From: Balneolaceae bacterium
GTDB lineage: Bacteria; Bacteroidota; Rhodothermia; Balneolales; Balneolaceae
Assembly: GCA_007123785.1 (NCBI GenBank)
Contig: SLGL01000288.1
Span: 1 to 18,472, forward strand
DNA length: 18,472 bases
Reading direction: 5' to 3'
The notes beneath the pieces were generated by a model. That model saw nothing but the letters and a program-made list of their open reading frames with translations, made no database searches and was not told the origin of the DNA. Positions 8,278 through 15,955 of this stretch are shown here, piece after piece (within the stretch, counting starts at the first letter, position 1; every line of letters starts with the position of its first letter). Both the position numbers and the translations under genes were made by a program.

Positions 8278-9528
8278 ATGAACATGCCTCAGGCAGTAAA
8301 AGACATACCGGTTTTGAATGTTGAGAAGATCAGGGAAGATTTTCCTGTTCTTCATCAGCAGGTGAATGGACATCCGCTTGTTTATCTGGACAATGGTGCA
8401 TCCAGTCAGATGCCTGTTCAGGTGGCCGAACGGCTCGATCATTACCACCGCTACGAGCACGCCAATGTGCACCGGGGTATTCACACACTCAGCCAGAAAG
8501 CTACCGATGCCTACGAAGCAGCGCGTCCGAAAGTCGCGGCATTTATTAATGCCGCTGAAGAGCATGAAATAATCTACACCACAGGAACCACTGATTCCAT
8601 CAACCTGGTTGCAAACAGCTTTGGCCTGACCCACTTCTCGGAGGGAGATGAGGTCATTCTTTCAGAAATGGAACATCACGCCAATATTGTTCCCTGGCAG
8701 ATGGTTGCAGAGAAAACAGGTGCTGTAATCAAAGTAATACCGGTCACAGATTCTGGTGAACTCGATTTGGAGGCTTACAAAAAACTGCTGACCCCCCGTA
8801 CAAAAATGGTGGCTGTGGTTCATGTTTCAAACGCTCTGGGAACAGTTAATCCAGTAAAAGAAATTACAGACCTGGCCCACGAAGCCGGTTCTGTGGTTCT
8901 GATTGACGGAGCCCAGGCCGTGCCGCATCAAAAAGTGGATGTGCAGGAGATCGGTGCTGACTTCTATGCTTTTTCAGCCCACAAAATGTTCGGCCCAACC
9001 GGCTTTGGAATTTTATACGGACGAAAGAGTTTGCTTGATGGAATGCCTCCTTACAGGGGTGGCGGTGATATGATTGACAAAGTTACTTTTGAAGAAACAA
9101 CATATAACGTGCCGCCTTTCCGGTTTGAAGCGGGCACTCCCCCAATTGCTGCATCCATCGGGCTCAGTGAGGCGATTGACTATATCGGCAGGGTCGGGAT
9201 GGACCAAATAGAAAAATATGAAGCCAAGCTGGTGGAATATGCCGTTGAAAAACTACGAAAAATTGACGGCCTTCGTTTTATTGGAGAGGCTGAAGAGCGC
9301 GCTTCTGTCATTTCGTTTGTGTTTGATCATATCCATGCAAGCGATATCGGTACCATCCTCGACAAAAAAGGAATTGCTGTAAGAACCGGCCATCACTGCG
9401 CTCAGCCAATACTCAGGCGGTTCGGTGTTCCGGCAACAACACGGGCATCCTTTGCGTTTTATAACCGGGAGGATGATGTGGACCGGCTTGTTGAAGGAAT
9501 AGAGTATGCAAAATCATTTTTTGAATAA
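8278..9528 (+). CDS. sufS: Cysteine desulfurase SufS (PLP-dependent)
   Basis: SufS converts L-cysteine to L-alanine and holds the released sulfur as a persulfide for SufBCD. The 416-residue protein is a class V aminotransferase-fold enzyme of the SufS/CsdA group. The PLP lysine is Lys236 in FSAHKMFGPTGFG, and the persulfide cysteine is Cys374 in RTGHHCAQP, the group II arrangement. The start at 8278 encodes MNMPQ; the second Met, two codons later, is also possible. SufS of this type normally needs a SufE or SufU sulfur relay, but neither is adjacent here. Nfu starts 14 bases downstream, consistent with one transcript, while the 121-base gap from sufD may hold a secondary promoter. Confidence 0.96.
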   Translation: MNMPQAVKDIPVLNVEKIREDFPVLHQQVNGHPLVYLDNGASSQMPVQVAERLDHYHRYEHANVHRGIHTLSQKATDAYEAARPKVAAFINAAEEHEIIYTTGTTDSINLVANSFGLTHFSEGDEVILSEMEHHANIVPWQMVAEKTGAVIKVIPVTDSGELDLEAYKKLLTPRTKMVAVVHVSNALGTVNPVKEITDLAHEAGSVVLIDGAQAVPHQKVDVQEIGADFYAFSAHKMFGPTGFGILYGRKSLLDGMPPYRGGGDMIDKVTFEETTYNVPPFRFEAGTPPIAASIGLSEAIDYIGRVGMDQIEKYEAKLVEYAVEKLRKIDGLRFIGEAEERASVISFVFDHIHASDIGTILDKKGIAVRTGHHCAQPILRRFGVPATTRASFAFYNREDDVDRLVEGIEYAKSFFE

Positions 9529-9542
9529 ATAAAGGTAAAATT

Positions 9543-10094
9543 ATGCCAAAAATTAAAGAAATAGAACGAACACCTAACCCGGATGCCATGCGATTTGTGC
9601 TGGCTGAACCGCTGACGCGGGGGGTTACACGATCTTTCGAGAACAGCAGCGAGGCCGAACATGATGATCTGGCCAACGCCCTGTTCAATATCGACCATGT
9701 GATTAATGTATACTATGTGGATAAATACATCACTGTTACACAAGATGGTAAAGCTGTATGGTCTGATCTGCTTCGCAAACTTGCTCCTCCGATCCGGCAG
9801 TCCAAGCCGCAGCTTGATATTGAGGAAGATGAAGAAATTCATGCCAGTAAAGAAGTACAGGAAACCGACGATCCTCGTCTGATGCAGATCAACCAGCTGC
9901 TTGATGAACAGGTTCGTCCTTATCTTCTGGCAGACGGCGGCGGACTGAAGATCATAGGGCTGGATGGTAATCGTCTCAAGATTCACTATCAGGGTGCCTG
10001 CGGAACCTGCCCGACCGCTACATCGGGTACACTCTATGCCATCGAAAGCATGGTGAAGAGAATTGACCCTGAAATCCAGGTGATTTCGGTATAA
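9543..10094 (+). CDS. NifU-family Fe-S carrier (Nfu_N plus NifU C-terminal domain)
   Basis: The protein has 183 residues. Residues 5-86 match the Nfu N-terminal domain (ERTPNPDAMRFVLAEPL near the start; VYYVDKYITVTQ later). An acidic linker at about 88-112 joins it to a NifU-like domain (about 113-183) with LLADGGGLKIIGLDGNRLKI and the CxxC motif GACGTCP (Cys153, Cys156). Two such CxxC motifs in a dimer bind a [4Fe-4S] cluster in known Nfu proteins. It probably receives clusters from SufBCD and passes them to targets. It resembles mitochondrial NFU1 and Bacteroidota Nfu proteins rather than E. coli NfuA, whose N-terminal domain is A-type-like. An A-rich leader but no strong Shine-Dalgarno sequence precedes the ATG. 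Confidence 0.92.
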   Translation: MPKIKEIERTPNPDAMRFVLAEPLTRGVTRSFENSSEAEHDDLANALFNIDHVINVYYVDKYITVTQDGKAVWSDLLRKLAPPIRQSKPQLDIEEDEEIHASKEVQETDDPRLMQINQLLDEQVRPYLLADGGGLKIIGLDGNRLKIHYQGACGTCPTATSGTLYAIESMVKRIDPEIQVISV

Positions 10095-10146
10095 ACGGTG
10101 GGATTCAAACCTAACTTTTCGAAACGTAAACGAGCAGGAATCTGAG

Positions 10147-10482
10147 ATGTCAATCACAATTAGTGAACGTGCAGCCAAACGAATTCAGGAAATCAGACAG
10201 GAGCAGAATATTTCGTCTGATGTTCCCATTCGTGTGTCTGTTTTAAGTGGCGGCTGCTCTGGTCTTACCTACGATCTTGATTTCGACTCAAAGAAAGAGA
10301 TTACAAAGGAAGACAACGAATTTGAAGATCAGGGTGTAAAAGTGGTGGTAGATATGAGGAGCTTCCTCTACCTGGCTGGAACGAATCTCGACTATACAGA
10401 CGGATTAACAGGGCAGGGCTTTCATTTCCACAATCCCAATGCAGTAAGAAGCTGCTCCTGCGGTGAGTCATTTTCACTCTAA
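10147..10482 (+). CDS. sufA: A-type Fe-S carrier protein (HesB/IscA/SufA/ErpA family)
   Basis: The protein has 111 residues, the usual size for the family. The three conserved cysteines are Cys37 in LSGGCSGLTYDL and Cys103 and Cys105 in SCSCGESFSL at the C-terminus. These ligands bind iron or a [2Fe-2S]/[4Fe-4S] cluster in the dimer. The FHFHNPNAV segment is also typical. By position it is the A-type carrier of the suf operon; sequence alone does not separate SufA, IscA and ErpA, so the symbol rests on context. It follows nfu by 52 bases. A run of tattgag repeats begins shortly after its stop codon. Confidence 0.92.
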   Translation: MSITISERAAKRIQEIRQEQNISSDVPIRVSVLSGGCSGLTYDLDFDSKKEITKEDNEFEDQGVKVVVDMRSFLYLAGTNLDYTDGLTGQGFHFHNPNAVRSCSCGESFSL

Positions 10483-10495
10483 TTTTTTAGTATAA

Positions 10496-10589
10496 AAGTA
10501 TTGAGTATTGAGTATTGAGACGGTTTCACAAGATAAATACATTTTAATTCAGGGATTGACACAATCTCACTACTCGATACTCAATACTT
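10496..10589. repeat. Inverted-repeat element built on tattgag units (REP-like)
   Basis: Three consecutive tattgag units lie at 10499-10519. The left arm aagtattgagtattgag (10496-10512) is matched by the reverse complement of ctcgatactcaatactt (10573-10589), 16 of 17 bases, across about 60 bases. A further tactactcaaaact stretch follows. The element sits entirely in the gap between the A-type carrier and DUF2480 genes. The layout resembles dispersed palindromic repeats (REP-type). In RNA it could form a long stem-loop that protects the upstream mRNA or reduces read-through. Whether it recurs in the genome cannot be seen here. Confidence 0.6.
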
Positions 10590-10606
10590 ACTACTCAAAA
10601 CTCCCC

Positions 10607-11119
10607 ATGTCAGAAATTGTCAACAAAGTTCAGCAATCCAAACTGGAAACAGTAGACCTTGAAAAACTTGCCGCTGGTGTAGCGGTACAGGAGATGGATC
10701 TCAAAGATTTTCTTTTCCAGGGCCTTATTCTCAAAGAGGGAGAGTTCCGGGAAAAAATGGATTCGCACGACTGGTCTCAGTATGATGGCAAATACCTTAC
10801 TGCTTATTGTTCTACCGATGCAATCATCCCGAAGTGGGCCTTTATGCTTGTGGTTCAGTATGCCGAAAATCACGCCGAGGATGTTTTTTTCGGAAGTAAA
10901 AAAGATGCAATCAGCCAGATTTTCAGGCAGAAACTGGACGCTGTGAATTGGAACCAGTACGAAGACCGCTTCGTTCTTCTGAAAGGTTGCAGTAAAATGG
11001 ATGTACCGCCCGATGTATACATGTATGCTACAAAAAAACTGCTTCCCCATGTAAGAAAACTGATGTATGGAGAGGCGTGCTCTAACGTTCCGGTCTATCG
11101 AAAAACCCGATCTACATAA
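10607..11119 (+). CDS. DUF2480 family protein, putative SUF-associated protein with three cysteines
   Basis: The protein has 170 residues. I recognise it as DUF2480, a Bacteroidota-related family often found near suf genes. Visible features are HDWSQYDGKYLTAYCSTDAIIPKWAFML (in two parts: HDWSQYDGKY, then AYCSTDAIIPKWAF), LLKGCSKMDVPPDVY, and MYGEACSNVPVYRK at the end. The cysteines are Cys68, Cys128 and Cys158; the last two motifs are hallmark family segments. I chose the ATG at 10607: the frame extends upstream to a TTG at 10508, but that extension encodes the inverted-repeat element and is unlikely to be real. The gene lies between the suf genes and an SDR gene 6 bases downstream. The function is unknown; a metal or Fe-S related role is an inference from context and cysteines. 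Confidence 0.85.
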   Translation: MSEIVNKVQQSKLETVDLEKLAAGVAVQEMDLKDFLFQGLILKEGEFREKMDSHDWSQYDGKYLTAYCSTDAIIPKWAFMLVVQYAENHAEDVFFGSKKDAISQIFRQKLDAVNWNQYEDRFVLLKGCSKMDVPPDVYMYATKKLLPHVRKLMYGEACSNVPVYRKTRST

Positions 11120-11125
11120 CAGATT

Positions 11126-11857
11126 ATGAAACAGGCACTTGTGACCGGAGCATCCAGAGGTATCGGAGAGGCGATTTCACTCAGGCTACTTGAAGAAGGA
11201 TTCAAAGTAACGGGAACCGCCCGAATCTCAGCTTTTCCAAAGACACTTTCTGAACATGATCATTTCCGGGGAGTACATGTTGATTTATCCGAACCATCCG
11301 ATCTTCAGACAAAATTGAAACCCCTGTTTGAAAATGACTGTCCCGATGTATTGATCAACAACGCAGGTATTTCAACGGATGCAGATTTTTCTTCATCTGA
11401 TGAAAAGTGGTTGAATGTTTGGGACCGGACTATTCAGGTAAACCTTCGTTCAGCGTCATTAATTTGTAAGTGGTTTCTGAATGCCCGTGATCGCGAAAAG
11501 GCGGAGGGAATTATCATCAACATCGCTTCCCGTGCGGCCTATCGCGGTGATACCCAGGAATATGCCGCTTATGCCGCCTCAAAAGGCGGGATGGTGGCTT
11601 TTACAAAAAGTATTGCGCGTGACTTCAGCCGGAAAGGTATTGTTGCCTTCTCTATCGCGCCGGGATTTGTGGATACCGATATGGCCAAGGAAGGAGTTTT
11701 GGTTTACGGGCAGGATTACCTAACACAAGGCTCTGCTTTCGATCAGATCACACCACCCTCTGAAATTGCAAACATGGTAGCATTTCTTGCCAGGGGAGAT
11801 GTGAAGCACATGAGCGGAAGCACGTTTCATATTAACGGTGGTTCGTACATGATTTGA
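11126..11857 (+). CDS. Short-chain dehydrogenase/reductase (classical SDR, FabG-like)
   Basis: The protein has 243 residues with all classical SDR signatures: cofactor-binding TGASRGIG (residues 7-14), NNAG (78-81), Asn107 in VNLRSA, catalytic Ser135 in INIASRAA, and Tyr149-xxx-Lys153 in YAASK. The C-terminal MSGSTFHINGGSYMI matches 3-oxoacyl-ACP reductase-like members. It should reduce or oxidise a carbonyl/alcohol with NAD(P)(H); the substrate cannot be assigned. The Thr-Ala-Arg at the end of the second strand suggests, without proving, NADPH preference. It starts 6 bases after the DUF2480 stop, so the two are probably co-transcribed; no fatty-acid genes are nearby. Confidence 0.88.
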   Translation: MKQALVTGASRGIGEAISLRLLEEGFKVTGTARISAFPKTLSEHDHFRGVHVDLSEPSDLQTKLKPLFENDCPDVLINNAGISTDADFSSSDEKWLNVWDRTIQVNLRSASLICKWFLNARDREKAEGIIINIASRAAYRGDTQEYAAYAASKGGMVAFTKSIARDFSRKGIVAFSIAPGFVDTDMAKEGVLVYGQDYLTQGSAFDQITPPSEIANMVAFLARGDVKHMSGSTFHINGGSYMI

Positions 11858-11884
11858 GGCAGACTGCCAGGTTAATACACAGAA

Positions 11885-11937
11885 AACCCGTCAGACACCT
11901 TTCCCACAACCAAAATTCTTGGTTAGAGATGCGGGTT
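11885..11937. terminator. Possible bidirectional terminator between convergent genes
   Basis: The gap between the convergent SDR and the minus-strand gene contains nested inverted repeats: aacccg (11885-11890) with cgggtt (11932-11937), and aaccaa (11908-11913) with ttggtt (11919-11924). The stems are short and no long T-run follows, so this is a weak candidate supported mostly by location. Confidence 0.3.
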
Positions 11938-12427
11938 AATCATACTCTTCCATCATTTCAATTTCCAGCATTTCTTCACCGTCCCGGATTCGTCTCAGGG
12001 CAAAACGCGAAGCATACAAGGAAACGAGCAGAGTAGCCAGAAATCCAAAGAATGTAACTCCGATGTTTACTCGGATGACATTGCGTTGCAGCTCATAAAT
12101 CGGCATCATCACAATAGGGCTAAATGAGCTTTTTGAGTAGCGGATGGGAATGACCTCAGAGTCCATGATTACCTGGGCAAACTGTACGGGCAGGCCAAGC
12201 TGCTGTTCGATGATTTCTCCATCGGCAGTGGTAAAGTTCAGTACAACATAACCGTTTGTTTGAGCGGCTATCTGTTTTACATCAAAATCTGTGACCGATG
12301 CCACGTAACTTTCACCCGTACTGTATGTGGATTGTACGCCGAAGTAGGAGAGCACCTGATAACCGCCCTGAAAAAGGAAGTAGAGTGGCAATAGCCAGGT
12401 CAGAAAAATAAAGTGATACTTGTTCAT
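11936..12427 (-). CDS. Small two-helix membrane protein, possibly DUF3592-like
   Basis: The protein has 163 residues. An N-terminal hydrophobic helix (about 7-29) is followed by a beta-rich extracytoplasmic region (about 40-110) with a VIPIRYSKSS segment, a second hydrophobic helix (about 118-140), then a basic stop-transfer patch (RFALRRIRDG) and a very acidic tail. This layout resembles DUF3592 proteins, in which a small beta domain sits between two membrane helices and a V-P-V-x-Y motif is common, but the match is by pattern only. It is convergent with the SDR and lies about 100 bases downstream of the beta-lactamase-fold gene on the same strand. Function is unknown. Confidence 0.65.
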   Translation of the reverse strand: MNKYHFIFLTWLLPLYFLFQGGYQVLSYFGVQSTYSTGESYVASVTDFDVKQIAAQTNGYVVLNFTTADGEIIEQQLGLPVQFAQVIMDSEVIPIRYSKSSFSPIVMMPIYELQRNVIRVNIGVTFFGFLATLLVSLYASRFALRRIRDGEEMLEIEMMEEYD

Positions 12428-12530
12428 TGATGTTAAACAAAAACGAAATTTATACGCAGAAATTGAGTACTTCAGAAGGGACTCCGGAAGGTTCTGCTAT
12501 GTTGTTTAAAGAAAGTATAAAATACGAATT

Positions 12531-13727
12531 TTATCGTTCAACCACCCGCTTCATCTGTTCGATCATTGCAGGGTCGTAAATGAGGCGTTGCATAAAATCC
12601 TGGTGCATATGCCCCCCGGAGGCGTGAAACCAGAACCCGACAGGTAACTGGTCGAGAAAGAATGCCTGGACAGTGGTATCCCCTGTATATTCCGAGGTGC
12701 CGAAATCGATTCCGTTCATCAGACCCATTCTGTTGTCGTAAATGGCTCCGTAATCTGAGAAATTTTGCCGAATACCCGCCTGTGTTTCCAATGGCCAGCG
12801 CATCCAGTCTTTGATAGTTCCGCTAATTTGTTCATTCACCAGATCCTGATTCATGATCCGTTTCAAAAGATTTGTCATTTCATGTGCCGTGGTTTTCGGG
12901 AACAGAGCAAGGGCATCGCGTTCTTCCATAAATGTGTTGCCAAGGCGGTGCCTGTTTAAAAACCGATCTGTTTGAACCCGCGTTTCCTCATCGTTAAGGT
13001 AGTTGTAGGAAAGGCTGATTACATGTTCCCGCCATTCAGATAGTTCGGCATCTGCCCACTGTTCCATGATTTCAGAAAAGCTCATTTCCTGGATTCCAGG
13101 TGAAATAGCAAGATAGAGCCCTGAAAAAGGCAAGGGCATCTCTGTCAGTTCCAGGCCGAGTAATTCGGGAAGCTCATCCCATATCTCTACATCGAGATTC
13201 CACCAGAGATAATCGGTGAGGGCTAGATCATTGTATTCTGTCAGAAGCCTGAGAGCCCGGTCCAATGTGATGGTATTTCCATCTATCCAGCTGCGGTTTT
13301 GAGCCGTGCGGTATGATTCCCGGTGTGCGGAGGCTTCTACATCGGGGAGCTGATAGCGGCTGACTTCGTTCCATTCAATCAGTTCATTTCCGGTGTAGTG
13401 ACCGTTATCCATTTTTACAGCGTATGCAGCAAGGATGAGAAATTTGGATGTGGCACCCATCGCACGGGGGCTGTGTTCTTGAAAAAAAAGGGATGAATCG
13501 GGGTGGGTGACTACAATACTGGCTACAGAGGAGACATCGGGGTTTTGTCCCATAAATTCAGACAGACCCCGAAGTGAACTGGTATAGGGAACCCACTCGT
13601 TTCCCTCCATTAATGCTTCACGATTGTCAAGAAATACGGAAAAGGATTTCCAGTTCCATCCGAGAACGAAACCGAAAATGACAATGGCAGTGGCTAAAAA
13701 GACACCGAAAAACTTCAATAAGCGCAT
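12531..13727 (-). CDS. Membrane-anchored beta-lactamase-fold protein with catalytic residues lost
   Basis: The protein has 398 residues. Residues 4-23 form an N-terminal signal anchor, with the rest probably periplasmic. The segment HSPRAMGATSKFLILAAY aligns with the class A serine hydrolase motif PRALGSTFKxxVLxAL, with Ala92 at the nucleophile serine and Lys95 at the SxxK lysine. The next motif, normally SDN, reads Asn166-Asp167-Leu168 in TEYNDLALTDYL. The KTG/KGG position appears to be Arg333-Met334-Gly335 in NRMGLMNG. With Ser and most of SDN missing, acyl-enzyme chemistry is not expected; a ligand-binding or structural role is an inference. The reading frame is intact and long, so this is not an obvious decayed gene. 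An alternative is an unusual hydrolase with a relocated nucleophile. Confidence 0.75.
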   Translation of the reverse strand: MRLLKFFGVFLATAIVIFGFVLGWNWKSFSVFLDNREALMEGNEWVPYTSSLRGLSEFMGQNPDVSSVASIVVTHPDSSLFFQEHSPRAMGATSKFLILAAYAVKMDNGHYTGNELIEWNEVSRYQLPDVEASAHRESYRTAQNRSWIDGNTITLDRALRLLTEYNDLALTDYLWWNLDVEIWDELPELLGLELTEMPLPFSGLYLAISPGIQEMSFSEIMEQWADAELSEWREHVISLSYNYLNDEETRVQTDRFLNRHRLGNTFMEERDALALFPKTTAHEMTNLLKRIMNQDLVNEQISGTIKDWMRWPLETQAGIRQNFSDYGAIYDNRMGLMNGIDFGTSEYTGDTTVQAFFLDQLPVGFWFHASGGHMHQDFMQRLIYDPAMIEQMKRVVER

Positions 13728-13801
13728 AAATTTGTTTTAAAAATTTGTCGGAGATTATTCAGGTATTCAAAATCTGACAGGGCCAAATCATCAAAATAAT
13801 G

Positions 13802-15145
13802 TTATGACCCTGACAAAAAGTGATTGACCTGCAGCAACCGGTAATAAAATCGCTGCGAATCGCGCATATAAACAAACGCGTGGTATTCTTGTGGCGTTCT
13901 GGTAAACAGGTCGTCAAAATAGAGATCATTAATTTCCCCGTATTCCATCAGTACATACTTGTAGTGATAGATCCCCTCTTTGATAATAGTGCTGTTCTGC
14001 CACCGGCCGGTATCCTGGTTATATTCTAATTTATTTCCGGAACGGATGGCCCAATTGTTAAAATCGCCCACCACATAGATTTCAGTTTCGGGTTCCAGGT
14101 CTGAGCCGCCATCAAAATTAAAAACCACGTTGGCATAACGGGCCTGAAGACTCATGTCGGGGTTACCGAATCGGCCAAATTGAAGCAGGCGGCCGGTGGA
14201 TGCAAATCCGCTTACATCATCAAAAAGTACAAGGCGGGGCGGGATTTCATTGGGACGGGCTTCCAGCACCTGGGGATTGCTCAGGGAAAGGTCAACCAGC
14301 CGAAGCTCCAGAAATTCGTAATCTCCAATAAATGGGCGGTTTCGATCCATTTCGAAATGAACTTCACCGGGTGCTGAAAAGTCGAGCTCGGCAGCTCTCC
14401 TGCTTCGGCCCCAAAACTGATTCTGTACATAATAAAATTCGAGGTCGAACTGTGGCTGGTCTACAAAATCTGGCAGAGAATACCGGCTTATGGGACGGTG
14501 GCTGATCCGTAAATCGCGCCTTGGAACGGTTAAGGCTTCAACTCTTGATGCTATGCTGCCCCGGTTTTCCATCACGAAAAAAGGAAGCGAGAAGAGAAGG
14601 TAGCCAGTGTCCTGATCTTCTATTCGAAGCATATAGTTACCGCTTCGGGTGAAGCGGAAATCGCGGTTTGGAAATTCATAGTGGTACTGCCGGTACTGCG
14701 GACGCTGCCCCTGGCTCACACGGCCTCCGTCCAGGTAGAGCGTGTAAAGCCCATCGATATAAAATTCGGGGGAAATTGGTGAACGGGTCCAGTCGGGATT
14801 GTGATGTGTGAACCGGATCCGAAACTGGTTCGACTCGAACTGAAGCATCTCGAACTGAAGTGTGAGCTGGTCATTGCTGTCCAGTTCAATGATGGGTGCC
14901 GAAGCCGGATTGCCTGTTTTGTTCAGTCGAATCGAACGCACCGGATCGGCAAGTACAACCTGACCCGGCACCGTGAACTGGTTTTGGGGAAGATTAATTT
15001 CAGGCAGCCTTTCGCGAGAGCTATTGTCCGATTCAAAAATCTTACATCCCTGGAAAACAATCAACAGTCCGGCAATCAGAATAGAAAGGTTTACTGAAAC
15101 GGAGAATATTTTCGGGTTGATATTAAAGGTAGTATTGTCCTTCAA
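13802..15145 (-). CDS. Type IX secretion system plug-family protein (DUF5103-type), predicted lipoprotein
   Basis: Family members block the SprA translocon pore when no substrate is present. The protein matches the family along its length: N-terminal repeats with FRIRFTHHNPDWTRS, then YRQYHYEFPN and SGNYMLRIEDQDTG, and a C-terminal immunoglobulin/CBM-like domain with EIYVVGDFNNWAI, GIYHYKYVL and a closing VYMRDSQRFYYRLL. A lipoprotein signal is clear: hydrophobic core SILIAGLLIVF, then QGC. No ATG exists before the lipobox. I use the TTG at 15145 (447 residues, lipobox Cys34), overlapping the dapF end by 23 bases. The alternatives are an ATC at 15121, giving MNPKIFSVSV and Cys26, two bases... 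directly after the dapF stop region, or a GTG at 15232, which would place a basic, non-signal segment in front. The start remains uncertain. Confidence 0.8.
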   Translation of the reverse strand: MKDNTTFNINPKIFSVSVNLSILIAGLLIVFQGCKIFESDNSSRERLPEINLPQNQFTVPGQVVLADPVRSIRLNKTGNPASAPIIELDSNDQLTLQFEMLQFESNQFRIRFTHHNPDWTRSPISPEFYIDGLYTLYLDGGRVSQGQRPQYRQYHYEFPNRDFRFTRSGNYMLRIEDQDTGYLLFSLPFFVMENRGSIASRVEALTVPRRDLRISHRPISRYSLPDFVDQPQFDLEFYYVQNQFWGRSRRAAELDFSAPGEVHFEMDRNRPFIGDYEFLELRLVDLSLSNPQVLEARPNEIPPRLVLFDDVSGFASTGRLLQFGRFGNPDMSLQARYANVVFNFDGGSDLEPETEIYVVGDFNNWAIRSGNKLEYNQDTGRWQNSTIIKEGIYHYKYVLMEYGEINDLYFDDLFTRTPQEYHAFVYMRDSQRFYYRLLQVNHFLSGS

Positions 15146-15950
15146 AAACAAAAGCAGCCGGTCCTTGCAGTTTAATATTTTTATATGATCGGTTCTCTTC
15201 AGAAAACGAAAAATGAACAAAAAGAGTACCACCTTTTACTTTTACCTCGTAAGAAAAATTGCCTTTCGGTCCGTTCTGAAGATGATGCCAGCCTAATGCC
15301 GATGCAATGGCTCCTGTGCCGCATGCCAGTGTGAGGTTTTCCACACCCCGTTCGTAGGTTTGCAGGCAAAGTTTTTGCTGATTGAGCCCTGCAATAAAAT
15401 TCACATTGGTACCTTTTGGATGAAAATCCTGGTGATATCTGAGATGGCGGCCCCGGTAAACCAGTTCCGGTTCATTGTCGAGCTGATGGGGTTGAAGCGG
15501 GCAGACAACATGTTCAGTATTAGTGTAAATGTTGAGGATCGCTTCATCACCCACCGATTGTTCAATTACACTGGTTTCAAGTGGGAATTTGATAGTTGCA
15601 TTTTCATCTTCAACGATCGCTTCATAAACCTTGTCATGAACACGGAAAGAGAATTTTTCAGGTGATCCGAGTGTGAGGGCAAACAGTGCAAAGCACCGGG
15701 CGCCGTTTCCACACATTCCGGCATCACTGCCGTCTGGATTTTTGTAGAGCATCACCAGATCGGCCTGTTTGGTGTCATCGAACTGAAGGGCAATTACACC
15801 ATCACTTCCCACCCCGAATTTGCGGTTACAGATGGATGGTGCAAGCGTGGTCAGTTCTTTATCATTCAGTTTCAGCGTGCGATTGTCAAATAGAATAAAA
15901 TCATTCCCTGCACCCTGCATTTTGGTAAAGTTGATTGACGATTCTTTCAT
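15123..15950 (-). CDS. dapF: Diaminopimelate epimerase
   Basis: DapF (EC 5.1.1.7) converts LL- to meso-diaminopimelate for lysine and peptidoglycan synthesis in the cytoplasm. The 275-residue protein is of typical length. The paired catalytic cysteines are Cys80 in GMCGNGARCF and Cys210 in LACGTGAIAS. Other family segments are FTKMQGAGNDFILFD at the start, NRKFGVGSDGVI, HPKGTNVNFI and YERGVENLTLACGTG. The start is the ATG at 15950, 5 bases after the holB stop, so holB and dapF are likely co-translated. Its 3' end overlaps the probable start of the plug-family gene. Confidence 0.96.
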   Translation of the reverse strand: MKESSINFTKMQGAGNDFILFDNRTLKLNDKELTTLAPSICNRKFGVGSDGVIALQFDDTKQADLVMLYKNPDGSDAGMCGNGARCFALFALTLGSPEKFSFRVHDKVYEAIVEDENATIKFPLETSVIEQSVGDEAILNIYTNTEHVVCPLQPHQLDNEPELVYRGRHLRYHQDFHPKGTNVNFIAGLNQQKLCLQTYERGVENLTLACGTGAIASALGWHHLQNGPKGNFSYEVKVKGGTLFVHFSFSEENRSYKNIKLQGPAAFVFEGQYYL

Positions 15951-15955
15951 ACTGA

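Noticed and set aside
9620..9629. GGGGTTACAC shared with the first ten bases of the window
   Set aside because: A single 10-base match inside two unrelated coding regions is expected by chance.
10508..10606. N-terminal extension of the DUF2480 protein from a TTG codon
   Set aside because: The extension is encoded by the inverted-repeat element; the family-like N-terminus begins at the ATG at 10607.
11854..12036. 60-codon plus-strand frame after the SDR gene
   Set aside because: Most of it overlaps the minus-strand membrane protein gene and it has no family features.
13778..13823. CAGGG/CCCTG inverted repeat downstream of the plug-family gene
   Set aside because: Only five base pairs with a long loop and no T-run; too weak to call a terminator.
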